Of a stretch of DNA of 64,000 bases, positions 53,181 through 64,000 are shown one piece after another. The notes below the pieces were generated by a model that was not told where the DNA came from, made no database searches, and was given only the letters and a program-made list of their open reading frames with translations. This DNA is from Larus michahellis (taxonomy: Eukaryota > Chordata > Aves > Charadriiformes > Laridae): assembly GCF_964199755.1 (NCBI RefSeq), contig NC_133900.1, positions 16,817,201 through 16,881,200 of the forward strand. The letters are read 5' to 3'. Numbering within the stretch: position 1 is the first letter of the stretch; the number at the start of each line of letters is the position of its first letter. The position numbers and the translations under genes were made by a program.

Positions 53181-56100
53181 GTAAGCGGCAGAGCGGCGGG
53201 AGCGGGGAAGGAGGGCGGGTGGAGGAGGGTGGTTGGCGGCGGTGCGGGGGAAGCCGCGGCGCACGCCGCGCTCCAGCGGCGGGCGGGGAAGCAATGGAGG
53301 GCAATCAGGAAGTGATCACCTTGGTAGCCGCCGGGCCGGCGTGCGGCCATCGGCACCGGCGGCACCTGCCTCCGGGGCGGGCGGGCGGCCCCGCTACCGC
53401 CGTTATCGCGGTGGCGGAAGTTGTGGCGGGGCGGGCGGAGGAGTTTTGCGGGGGTTTGCGCGTCCGCAGCGAGAACCAGGAAGTGTGTGTGTGCGAGATT
53501 GTTGTCCTCCCGCCTCCCCCGGCCCGGCCCTCCCCTCCTGCCGCCGCCACACCGTCTGAGCGGGCAGGCCGCGGACCGGCTCCCCCCCCCCCCCACCCTC
53601 CCCGGTGCCCTTTTAAACTCGGCGGCGGCGGGAGGAGGCGCCCGCGGCCCACGTGTGCGGGGCGGGGGGGGGGGGGGGGAGCGCGGCGGGGGAGCCCCCC
53701 CTCCCCCACGCGCGGTGCGTAGCGGAAGCGGCGCGTCCCCCCGGCTCGGACCCCCCCCGCCGCCCCCCCCCGCGCGCCAATGGGGGCAGCCGCCGTTGGC
53801 GGGCGGAGGGCGGCGGGGCGGGGCGGGGCGCAGCGTCCGCCAATGGGCGCGCAGCTGGCGGCGGAGCGGCGGCTCCGCGCGGCGCTGACGGGGCGCGCAC
53901 GGAATTGGAGGGAAGCGGAGTGTAAACACGGAAGTGGCGGCGGCGCTGCCGCCGGCAGGCCGCACGTGGCCGCCCCTCCGCACGGCCCGCGAGCCCCGGC
54001 CGCTGCCGGGACAAGCGCCCTTTACCCGAGCTCGGGGACGCGTCCGGAACCGGGCGGGGCTTGGCCTCTTTGGGTTTTGTTAAATCCGCTGCTTGTAACA
54101 ACGGGACGCACCGGTGATCCCGGGATTTGTGTTTTAACGTCAGCCCTGCAGAAAACATGAGCGAGGTTACGCCGCCCAAACAGGATGTCAGACCTTCAGT
54201 TCTGCGTCGTGCCATCTGTGATGGTGATTTTTGTCTTTACAACGTGGAGCTCAACTTTTTAAAGTTGCCCTTGGAAATCATAGGCAGCAGTACAGTGCGT
54301 AAGCACTATAGGTAATTAGTTGTGCGGTTAGTGCCTGGACACAAGCTAATTAAGAGTATACCTTAATACTGGGTTTGCCTTGACACAGCAGTAGGTTTGT
54401 ACGAGCTTGAACGTGCACTAAAGGTGAATGCTCTCTCATTTACCAATGTATTAAGATACCCTTCTAAACAAGAGGGGCAAGTCACCTAATCTTTGTAATG
54501 GTTTAGTGTGTTTAATGTGGAAAAACACCCAGGGTTTTTGTAGGGAGGGGAACAAACCCCATACATGCGCAGAACCACCACACCACTTGCCCCCAAAGAA
54601 CTCTGCTACGGAACAGAAAAAGCAGAGCATGTCATAAGCGTTTAGACACTCTGCTGTGTAGGATGGAGAAGACAGCTTCGCTTTCCGGGTAGAACACAGC
54701 TCCGATTTCTGCAGGACTCGCTACTGCAGGAGATTTCAGTTAGGTTTTTAATTTTGATTGTTGATTAATAGAACACGTTTAAGTTGTTGATTATTGTGTC
54801 AACAGCTTCTTAAGTCAGTGTAACCAGATTGCTTGCGAGCCAACCCTTAGATAAATAACAAATGACCTTTGTATTGCTCTTCCTGATGTCCGTAGCCCAG
54901 CCAACTTAATTCTTTTTTTTTTTTTTTTTTGATACTTGCATTGCAGTGAGGGATACAGATACTTATGCGCGTCTAGTATTCCCACCATCGTACTATCAGG
55001 ATACTGTATCTCTTTACTTATGTATGTAGATGCTATCACGTGGATTTAAGAGAGGAATCCTCTATCCTGAGGGAGTATATTAATTATACCTTGCCTTTTC
55101 CTGTGACTCCTGGCCTCAGTGTTGAGAAAACTTCAGAGTGTTTGGTAACTGTGGGAAGAAAGCTGGACCAAAATTGTTACCACTTAAGGTTATCTTAATT
55201 GCTGGTAAGAGCAACTCCTAAATGACTTTACAAAGATATGCTTTGGCTTTCTAGCTAATATGTCTCTCAATATTGGGCTGATAACATATGGCTCACAGGG
55301 AGACAAGTATTTTGAGATGATTGCTCACATCTTCATTATTGATCGTGGATACGCAGTGGGTTATGCATCGTCCTTAAATTGTATGCAGCTGAAAGTCTTT
55401 TGAACGAGCAAAGCCAGGTTTAGGGAAATATGAAAAAATCCAAGGAATTGTTCTTCAGTTTCTGAACAAATGTCTGCCATAAAACAAGCAGTAAAATGAA
55501 AAGCTCTCTTTTCCAGTCAAGTGTTGCATACAGAAAGATTTCTGGGTATTACCTGTACAGGCAATTCAACTGTTTTTAATTAAAACGTGGCTTAAGCACT
55601 GTTACTACCTTCCACTGCTGTTTACCGTGGTCTTTTAAATGCTGAGATAAAACAAGCGTGTGAATGCCAATAAACTTTAATGAGGTCTGTTAGCATGTGT
55701 GTAGTCACTGTTGACTGAGTTCCATGCTTGGAATTGTGAATTCTTCGTTAAAGTACTGCTCTGGTTGCCTGATAGTATTAAAGGATAAGCTATTGTAAAT
55801 CAGGTGGTACAGTTAAGTGTTGACCTTGTAAATGCAGACATTGATAGCTCCTCAGATAAAGAGAAGGGAGCTGTGTCGCAGTTTCAGAAAGTACTATTTT
55901 GAAAATTTCAGTCCATTTTTTTTTCCTCTCGTCACTTGCTTTAATTAATTTTTGTTACTCTTGTTTTATGTTAAAACTGGGGGCAATGTTTCAAAATGGA
56001 TATGTTGCCAGTATTCTTTTCTGTAAAGCTAAAGTACAGCCCTATCAGACTTAATTACCAAGTTTGGTATTTTTTAACAGCTGTTGAGAGCCTTGAATAA

Positions 56101-59100
56101 TCTACTGTACACCCTATTTGTTTAGAAAGTGGAGCTAGAAGACATTAGGTCAACATGAAGATAGATATCAACTAGCGTAGTTAACTGTTCACATTTTAAA
56201 AATTAAAATTACTTTATTTTCTAAGAGGATTTTTATTTTCTGAAAACAGACCAGAAGCTTTTTTTAATGAACTATTTTAAAATGAAGTGCTAAGTAATCA
56301 GATTTCTTCATAACAACAGTAAGATGAGGTTTGGTTTAAAAGAATGAAAGATGAGTGGTGGTGTGAGCTCTGATGTGTTCTTGATCAGTAAATGGCAGTT
56401 CTTACGTCACTCAGCTACCAAAGTCTGGGAAATTTACTTCCAGCCGCGTAAACTACTTTATACTTTACTTCGTTCAGGCGAGGGATACTCTTCTTTAAAT
56501 GAATATATAAGGTAACAGAGCTACATCTTAAGTTGTTTACTCAAGCAATACAGTCTGGTTTAGCTTTGTGAATCTTGTATATGCGCACAGTGGTACCGTG
56601 GTTCATAATACAAGTATGATAAAAAATTTGTGAATCGGGCATTTTTAAAGAAACAGGTTGTACACGTTATTCTTTGGTTAGAAATTTTTCTGCCCGCTGT
56701 GATACTGTGCTTGTGCATCGCAACCTTGTATTTCCCGAGAGAAGATTAAGGTTGCTGTGATGATGTATGCTTGTATGGCACAAGCTTTACGAGCCTGAAA
56801 GGTATGGCGTAGTAAATAACTGCCAGTGGTTTTCTGTGGTGATGGTGTTTGACTGAAGTTGACATATTTTTTTTTTTTTATTGTGGAATCCTACTCCTTT
56901 GGTTTGCTTTTTTCCAGTCTGTCTTTATTGTGAGAAGTGCTACCAAGTGTTGTGATACCAGCATGATTTAGTTGATGACGCTTGATCTAGTCACCTGCAA
57001 GAACAACTGCCTGGTTTTCCCTTGTCCCATCCCCTTTCTGAGAGAACCTCTTTCCCCACTTCATCTTTTGGGGTATCTTTCCTAGTTGTATTTTTTGTCA
57101 GTATCACACCTCCAGACTGAGCACTCTGTCTTCTCCTAGTTAGACATTTTCTAGCATGGCAAAAAGACATTTTATGTGAAATTTGTATTGAGATACAAAT
57201 TGAGATATGAATTTGCACTTGTCTCTTCCAAATGTGCTGGTGCAATAATGTTTCCTGAGCGCAACTGAAAACTTCTGAGCTAAAATCTTGGACTGGCGAA
57301 AGGAGAATGTAGCTAGCTGAGAAGACTTCAAACTTGGTAATAGCACTTATTTTAGTTAGCATTTTAATAGATGTTTTTTTGGCAATGTTAGGTTAGTTTG
57401 TTAACTGTCATGATAGACAGGCAGCACGTGTGTTCCAGCAAAAGGCAGAAGTGTTACTATTTTTTGCTTGATGTTTTTTTTAAGTGGCAATTTTAGTGGA
57501 GTCCTAAGTAACTGATGTTGGAAAAACGTTTGTGAAGTTTGTATTTTCAAATGTCAGAGGCTGTTGAGGACGAGATGGTGCTATTTTTATTGGAAGTGGA
57601 GGGGTTGCTTGGGGCAAAGGTTGGGTTGCTTCTTATCTCCTTGGCTCTGTTGTTAGGGTATTGCAGCCTTAGTCCCTGATGCTGGGGGGGGTTTGCCTCT
57701 CCTGTCCCTCCACTCTAACCCCTCAGCAGGATGCCATAATACTGGAAAAGTGCAAAGATGGCTTTTGGCTATCTTTTTTTGCCTCATTCCTGCTCTCTGC
57801 TATAAATACCTCTTACTTACAGGGAACAGTTTTGATGCTACACTACAGTAAATACTTTGGATACAAAAGTAGGAAACTTTTGTATGCTTTTAAGCATTTA
57901 GGAATAGATGACTTGAATAAGCCAGTTCAGTATGCTCTTACATTTGAAATTGGCAGCTGTTCTTTGAGTTTCTTTATAGAAGTCTTTTATGTACTGAACC
58001 TGATATCTGCGCAGAAGCAAGCTAACTAGTTGTCCCAAAAATGGTAACCAGCAGAAACAGAAATGAATATTGTACAGCTCTCTGCTGTGGGGGAGGCAGA
58101 GGTGTCGGTGAAAAAGCTTTGCTGACCTGCTTTAAATCTTTTTTTCATACTTTAGAATAATAATATGTTAAATGCTGATTTGGACTTTCTAATTTCAGTA
58201 TTGGTGTAGAATTGATACATTTATAATGACTAGATGACTATTGTTTCTGTATTCTGAAGATCACTGGAAAGTTTTATCCAGTAGATGAGGGGAAACTTAG
58301 TCATAGATTTCTGTGCAACTGAAACTTCTCTTTAGAAAGAAAAATGTTTAGGTGGAGGGTTTCCTGCAGGGCAGGACCACTCAGTTTCAGTGCAGGTCTG
58401 ACTCGGGACACCCCCAAACTGCTGCTTGGGAAAGAAACAGGAGCTTATTCAGGCACGGGGAGCACCCAGCACCTGCAGCTGGGGAAAGGGCTCAGGGTGC
58501 AAAACTCTTGCTGATTGCCACCAAGGGACAGAAGGTGCAGTAGAGACCCATTCCTGTAGCCTGATTTTCTGTGTTCTTAGGTAGGCTTTTGTTGTTCCCA
58601 GCCTTGCGTGAAGTGGTGGTGGAACGTCAGCTTTGTCAGGCATCTGCTATTCCAAAAGATAAAGCCCCCTAAATAGCATCCCGGGAGAGGGCGGCAGTGG
58701 GAATCCCAGCTGGTTCAGCGAGACATTTCAGTCGCCCAGAATTTTAAATTTGTGCATCTTCCAGATTTTGTTCTCTTTTAGGTTCTGGTTTATATGTTTA
58801 GTCTGCTGGCTAGTAGGTTTTTCAAGTTTTTAACCCTTGCATTTAAATAAACTGCAATATGCTGGAAGGTTTTTTTCCCCGTGTGTGCCTGTGTGAACCT
58901 GTTTGTATCTAGTGTTTTCTTGGGTCAGAAGCAGCACTAGCAGTATTTTTTCCCTGCTTTTCACTAAACAAATGTCAGGTTGTTTCTTAGTATCCTGTTT
59001 TCAGTAACAGGATAGGTGCCTTGAAGTTCTCGTAGAGAATCATTGCCGAATCCTCTTTAGTTCTCTGACGCCGGAGATAGATGACCCTGCTTACGCTAAA

Positions 59101-60099
59101 GATAGATTTCCTGGGCTGCCGGCTGCCTGGCTGGAGCGGTTCAGCTTCGAGCAGATGGCCATAAATGGAAAGAGCAACTGGAGAGAGCCGGCCCGGCGTA
59201 CCTTAGCCAGCGTGGGGATGATGTGCAACAGGTGTTTCTGCACTCACCGCTTTTAAAAACCTTTCCGAGGGTGAGGAATATAGAGTTGGCCGTGAATAGG
59301 ATTGTAGTTTTAATTGATAAGTTAGGAGGTTTCTTAGCGTTGCTGCCGTGTTCGAGTTGCTGTGGTCTGCGCTGTGGCAAACTTAAATGCGCTGTCTTGA
59401 AGTTACTTCAAATTATTGTTGATTAATTACTTAGTTTTCATAAACTTTCAGAACTTGAAAAAAAGAGATGTTTTTACCTTATTCCTTAGTTATCGCTTAA
59501 AAAAACCCAAACCCTGCATAGTGTTTGTTGTGCTTTGTGTTTTGTTTTTTAACAACCAAGCCTGCTAAACCCAACTCACAGATATTTTTAATGTCAGAAA
59601 ATCAAACTGTTTATATCTGTTTTGCAAACTAATCTTGTGTTTGTGTGTATACAAATATATATATTTATCCAAATAGACTGAAAATCGGGAGAGAGGTTAC
59701 CTTTAGATTTTAATGGGATAATAGTTGAAGATGCTACTACTTCCCTGCTCTCTGTTTTAGTTTGTAACCGTCCTCATTACAATCTGGTTTGTTCTGGTTC
59801 ACTTGAAAGCAGAAGACAAATCCCAGAAGTCTGCTTCTGTAAGCTCTTGAATGCTTCGTAGAAATGAGGAGCTTGGTTGTGAACCAGAAATCTAATCCAA
59901 GAAGTGACAGTGTTGATTCTGCTTGTCCCATGTCTTTCTAAATATTTCTGTTGATAGGAAGGTATAAAAGGTGTGAAGGCACCTGACAATTTGGGATTTT
60001 CATGTTTGAGACTGAGTAGTGCAGTTGTACAGCAATACATGTGGTGTTTTATAAGTATTCTGTTCTCATCAATTTATTTTTTTTTCAATCATTCTACAG
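53181..60099 (+). other. ELF2: ELF2 intron between internal first exon and shared exons
   Basis: A 6.9 kb intron, GC-rich to about 54.1 kb and AT-rich afterwards. It contains a T20 run at 54911-54930. A 116-codon + strand frame at 57679-58029 and a 123-codon minus frame at 56991-57362 look like chance. The intron ends with a long T tract and TTCTACAG. Confidence 0.6.
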
Positions 60100-60213
60100 T
60101 GGAAGCATCAGTTCATGGAAGTAATGTGCACTGCACGGATAAGACAATTGAAGCTGCAGAGGCCTTGCTTCATATGGAGTCTCCTACCTGCCTGAGAGAT
60201 GCCAGGAGTCCTG
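60100..60213 (+). CDS. ELF2: ELF2 shared exon
   Basis: 114 bases (38 codons), phase 1 at both ends; it encodes EASVHGSNVHCTDKTIEAAE, then ALLHMESPTCLRDARSP, nearly identical to mammalian ELF2 as I recall it. It is the common acceptor for the long form (from 41056) and the internal-promoter form (from 53180). The donor is CCTG|GTATGT. The segment is conserved in the ELF1/ELF2/ELF4 group, and its role is not deducible from the sequence. Confidence 0.95.
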
Positions 60214-60448
60214 GTATGTCAGCCACGGCTTCTGCTCCGTGAGCCGTTTCTCCTTCCACTAATTAGTAGAACAAGCAGATTAGGAAACCTGCTTCTGTGG
60301 AGAACTGTATGCTGTTACTTATTTCAAAGCTACCAATTTCTTGATTTCTCCCCCCTGTAACAAGCATACTTACAGATTAAATCATTTATCTGAGAGAGGT
60401 TGTTGGGTAGAGATCCTTGAGTAGCCACATGTTTAAAATAAACTTTTC

Positions 60449-60666
60449 CGTCTGAACATTAGGAAACGCTTTTTTACTGTGCGCGTGACCGAACACTGGC
60501 AGAGGTTGCCTAGAGAGGCTGTGGAGTCTCCATCCTTGGAGGTACTCAAAAGCCCTCCGAACATGGTCCTGGGCAAGCAGTTCTAGGTGGCCCCACTTCA
60601 GCAGGGGGTTGCACTAGATGATCTCCAGAGGTCACTTCTAACCTCAACCATTCTGTGGTTCTATGA
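60449..60666 (+). mobile_element. CR1 LINE 3' fragment, + orientation
   Basis: About 220 bases of a diverged CR1 tail: TCTGAACATTAGGAAACGC (remnant of the ORF2 C-terminus), TGGCAGAGGTTGCCTAGAGA, GATGATCTCCAGAGGTCAC and the end ATTCTGTGGTTCTATGA. It sits between two ELF2 exons, in the sense orientation, and shows many substitutions, so it is old. Confidence 0.93.
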
Positions 60667-61198
60667 ATTTGACATTTTAAATTGCTAAAATAAAGAGTTA
60701 TTTTAAGGGAAAAGTATTTTAATCTGTTTTTCTATTCAGAAAGAGTATCTGGGTATACTGTGTTACAAAGTGTTATCGGTTTGAAAAAATAAAACTTGAT
60801 GATTACTTTAGCTTAGTGTTCCTTCTGAAGTTACTTAATATATGTTGGATGAAATAATGGTCAGACTGAAACCCAAAAGCTACAAAATAGGAAATGGAGA
60901 TGGGAATAAGGATCAAAGATTAAGCTCTAATTTGTTTCATTTAAAGTTGAGTTTAGTTCTAAAGAATATCAGTATGATACTTGTCGTATGCCTAACGATA
61001 CTGGCAAGCATGCATGGTTTTGGGAATTGGATTGATTTTCTATGTGACAGGTTGTTGGAACAGAATCATGCTATACTATTGCATATGCTTTGTTTAAAAT
61101 AATTTAATGTAAGATACATTAAAATAATGGGGTAGAAACTTCATCAGATACTCAGATACTCTTTTTTTTTTCTTTTCTTTTTTTTCCTTCCCTCATAG

Positions 61199-61372
61199 TG
61201 GAAGTTTTTGTCCCTCCTTGTGTGTCAACCCCAGAATTTATCCATGCAGCCATGAGACCTGACGTGATCACAGAAACTGTGGTGGAGGTATCAACAGAGG
61301 AATCTGAACCAATGGATGCGTCTCCTGTTCCAACTTCCCCTGATATCCATGAACCAATGAAAAAGAAAAAAG
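61199..61372 (+). CDS. ELF2: ELF2 shared exon, Pro/Glu-rich linker
   Basis: 174 bases (58 codons), phase 1 at both ends, after a very long pyrimidine tract and CCTCATAG. It encodes EVFVPPCVSTPEFIHAAMRP, then DVITETVVEVSTEESEPMD, and ends in a Lys run (EPMKKKK). It is nearly identical to mammalian ELF2. The terminal lysines begin the basic segment completed by the next exon and probably contribute to nuclear localisation. The donor is AAAG|GTTTGT. Without splicing, the frame runs on for six codons to TAG. Confidence 0.95.
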
Positions 61373-63164
61373 GTTTGTATGGCCCTTCGTAGACACAATC
61401 TCAGAATTTATTTCTGATGTGCACTGCTGCAGGTGATACTGGTGGAGCTAGGTTAGATGATCTGATTTTTCTGCTCATACAATCAGACTGATTGGACTCT
61501 GAAATGTGAGTTCTTAGAAAATGAGTCTGCATCAAGAAAAAAGGAAAAAAAAAAATCAAGAGAATGGTCTGTGCCAAGCCATAAAGGAAATTGATGTCTT
61601 TGTTGATGTGTTTTTTAAGCATGGTTTACAAAGGGGAGATAGGGTAGAGAAGGATTCGAAGAGGACTTGTGTAGGTAACCATTGGTGTCTGAAATACGCA
61701 TACATTTGGAGAGTGGGTAGACTCAGTAATCTTCTGGTGAAATGACAGGATAAATACTAGCTTACAAAACCATAAATCAGTTTGCAAAATCAGTACAAAG
61801 ATCTACCTTATGAGAGAAGTATCTTATTTGTCTGATTGGCGTGTCTTGGAGGAGAAACTATTCAGAACAGCGTTTGAGTTCTGAGCATTCAGTTACGAAA
61901 TGAGAGGTTGGCACCTGGTGAGGTTTCTCTCCGGTCTAGCGGTTTTCTTAACAGGCATCAATACAGTTCTCATAACTATAGGAATATGGTTTTATTAGAG
62001 CTTCCAGACATGCTAAGATGGACTATATACTTGTAATTTAGAGGAAAAGAAAATGCAATGTAGTGATAAAGTGATATAAATCTAAGATCTGTGGATTTCT
62101 GATTTAATAAAAACATGCACACGCAGATAACTGTAACTCTACTGTAAATTACATGAGCAAGAAAATGATGATTAAAGCTTTTCTGTAGCTATAGTTGTAC
62201 ACTGCATTTAAACTATTTCTCTATATTCCACTGTCTGTCTGAATGGTCATTACTGGGCAGATCGCATTACAGTGCTGTGCTCAGGAAGTTCAGAAATTTT
62301 ATGAAGGTTATTTTGTAAATATCTTTTTCCTATTGCAGAACCCAGATCCCTGCTTTTAAGTGTGCAAGGTTATTCGGCCATAGTTACAGAGCCATAACTT
62401 TTGTCTTCATAATTAATGCCTTTTGAAATTCAATGTTTAATGAAGAACATTGTTCATCAGCAAAAATTAATGCTCTTGTGCCTGAGGTAGGAGAGTTAAT
62501 TGTTGCTGCTTGCCTTTAACGGAAGGCAGAAGCACGGGCTGTTGACAGTCTGCTGCCCTGGGGTATGATATTCTTCCCTGCTTGGGCCTGTTTACCTTGA
62601 GTAAAAAGGTCACTGAAGTGTGAAAGGATGAAGGAGCCGCAGGTCTTGCTGGGAGAGGATTTCCCTGGCAGGGGAAGGAAGGCGGCTCCGAGCCTGCCGC
62701 CTGCTGAGGAGTCCCCTCCTCAGCCTCCTGGCTCAGGGGCAGGCGGAGGGTCAGAGGAGGTGTGTGGGAGCCCTGCCAGCCCCCAGCGAGCCGGGGGAGG
62801 GCAACCCCATGCTGGGCAGCAGGCAGGTGGGGGCTGCGGCGCAGGTAGGCTCCCAGCACCGCATTGCCAAGGCTGCGGGTGCCGTTTTGTAGCCGTCTTA
62901 ATGCTCCACTGTTTGTGAATCTTGTGCGGCACCACTTGCACACTGAAGTGGAAGGTGCAAGGTGGAAATGAATGTTTACGATTTCAGTAGTAAGCTTTCT
63001 TAGGAAAACTGATGCTTTGACACCCATACTAGAATCCCAGACACAAAGCAGAAGAAGAAATAAGAAAATGCATGCATTTCTTCTTTCAGCAAAGCCAAAC
63101 TATAAAATGCTTTTATTCTGCATATGATTAATACTTCCCCTCCGCCCCCGTGTTTTATGTGCAG
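61373..63164 (+). other. ELF2: ELF2 intron with GC-rich patch
   Basis: A 1.8 kb intron, AT-rich except for a GC-rich patch at about 62470-62945. The patch leaves a 186-codon minus-strand frame (62467-63027) and a 96-codon plus-strand frame open. Both translate into Pro/Gly/Ala/Ser-rich sequence with no domain I recognise. It may be an old repeat or a small CpG-moderate element. Confidence 0.5.
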
Positions 63165-63251
63165 CTGGCCGTAAACCGAAGACCCAACAATCGACTATAT
63201 CGGATGGGTCTCCAGATCTAGGCATAAAGAAGAAACCTAGAGAAGGCAAAG
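63165..63251 (+). CDS. ELF2: ELF2 shared exon, basic region before ETS domain
   Basis: 87 bases (29 codons), phase 1 at both ends, acceptor TTTTATGTGCAG and donor CAAAG|GTATAT. It encodes GRKPKTQQSTISDGSPDLG followed by IKKKPREGK. The GRKPK motif and the lysine cluster form the basic segment just N-terminal to the ETS winged helix, whose exons lie beyond the window. The length matches the mammalian exon as I recall it. ELF2 is therefore truncated by the window edge, not by mutation. Confidence 0.95.
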
Positions 63252-64000
63252 GTATATTTTTCTGTTTATCAAGTCTTTGAAAATATGCAGTGTGTATTTA
63301 TTGTATCTGTCACAGGAAATATACAGATCTTGAAAAGTTTGGTGGAAGAGATTGTACTGACTTCATTAGAGTTTTCATTTTATTTGATGTCTTCAAATTT
63401 GCACAAGATCTTGCACAAGGATGTGTGGAACTGCCTAGAAGTGCCCTGTAATACACTCTGCAGTTAATAGGCTTTCTGATTTTTCATTTGCTTTGCTTTG
63501 TGTTTATTGACTTGTGCTGTCTTTTGTGTTGTGTGTTAACTTACTGTTAGACACATAGTTTGTTGAGAAAGTATAAGCAGCTTATGGGTGTTTGTAATGG
63601 TGATGGTTGAAAATATGTTTTCTTAGTTGATTCACAAATTTCGATGGGAGTATGTTGCTTGCCTAACAGATTGAGTTTGGCTTAAGGGGAAAACCAAATG
63701 ATGATGTGTTTCTTTAGTGGTTGAGTGAGGGATTTTGTTGCGGGAGAGTCATACTTTTCTGATGTTTCTCCTGATAAATAGTGGGTACTTTAATGGACTC
63801 CAAGCCCCTGCTGTTCACCCATCAGGGAGACAGACTAGGCCATTTGCTTACAGGTTACCTTTGAGTTGGCGTACAGTTACAGTTCCACTGGTTATAGGTG
63901 AAGAATGTGGATCTCTTTTCCACTTACCGCACTGAAAGTTGTTTGGAGATGTTGCTGTGGTTAGGAGAAACAAAGTTTAGTGACTTTCAGTGGCAGCGTA
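63252..64000 (+). other. ELF2: ELF2 intron at right edge
   Basis: AT-rich intron sequence with no exon seen up to the end of the window. The ETS-domain exons are expected further right. Confidence 0.7.

Larger units (their letters stand above)
52640..54060 (+). promoter_or_regulatory. ELF2: CpG island, internal ELF2 promoter
   Basis: About 1.4 kb of dense CpG around the alternative first coding exon. Visible elements are ETS-type sites at 52911-52918 (ACTTCCTG), 53306-53314, 53477-53485 (CAGGAAGTG) and 53929-53936 (CGGAAGTG); CCAAT boxes at 53777-53781 and 53840-53844; CACGTG E-boxes at 53650-53655 and 53963-53968; GC boxes; and a YY1-like AAACATGGCG at 53119-53128 over the start codon. There is no TATA box. 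A C13 run at 53582-53594 and a G16 run at 53664-53679 lie inside. The long antisense frames here are GC artefacts. Confidence 0.85.

Noticed and set aside
53093..54215. Minus-strand frames of 200-296 codons in the internal CpG island
   Set aside because: Same GC artefact: several frames are open at once, with Pro/Arg/Gly runs and homopolymers, and no domain or start evidence.
57679..58029. 116-codon plus-strand frame
   Set aside because: Shows no domain and no exon signals tying it to ELF2. Treated as chance.

Overview
The window looks like ordinary nuclear DNA from a bird. It contains three truncated CR1 LINEs whose 3' ends finish in the typical ATTCTATG-like motif, interspersed repeats are otherwise scarce, short vertebrate exons lie in long AT-rich introns, and there are two strong CpG islands. 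CR1 also occurs in turtles and crocodilians, so 'bird' is an inference. I found no prokaryotic genes, CRISPR array, tRNA or rRNA.

Left part (1-18,350, + strand): the 3' half of a gene I assign to MGARP (mitochondria-localized glutamic acid-rich protein). Three Glu/Ala-rich exons (2732-2965, 17452-17610 and the last coding exon 18301-18347) are all joined in phase 1. The 5' exons should lie before the window. The first exon can be spliced onward, or it can end at a TAA formed by its own 5' splice site, giving two possible C-termini. A separate candidate terminal exon with a poly(A) signal lies at 964-1250.

Middle (18,350-31,500): no recognised gene. There is a decayed minus-strand coding-like patch at 26.3-27.2 kb, with a signal-peptide-like segment and several frame breaks, and a CR1 tail at 31.15 kb.

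Right part (31,500-64,000, + strand): the 5' half of ELF2 (NERF), an ETS transcription factor. The distal CpG island (31.5-32.6 kb) carries an untranslated first exon feeding the ATG exon at 39828 and the acidic activation-domain exon 40891-41056. A second CpG island (52.6-54.1 kb) carries an alternative coding first exon (53123-53180). Both routes enter the shared exons 60100-60213, 61199-61372 and 63165-63251 in phase 1. The ETS DNA-binding domain lies beyond the right edge.

The gene order (MGARP then ELF2, same strand) matches the mammalian neighbourhood as I remember it. The most useful observations are the stop-in-splice-donor arrangement in MGARP, upstream ORFs in both ELF2 leaders (including a minimal ATG-TGA element before the alternative start), ETS-type sites in the internal ELF2 promoter, and the unidentified relic at 26-27 kb. 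I found no convincing new biological system.
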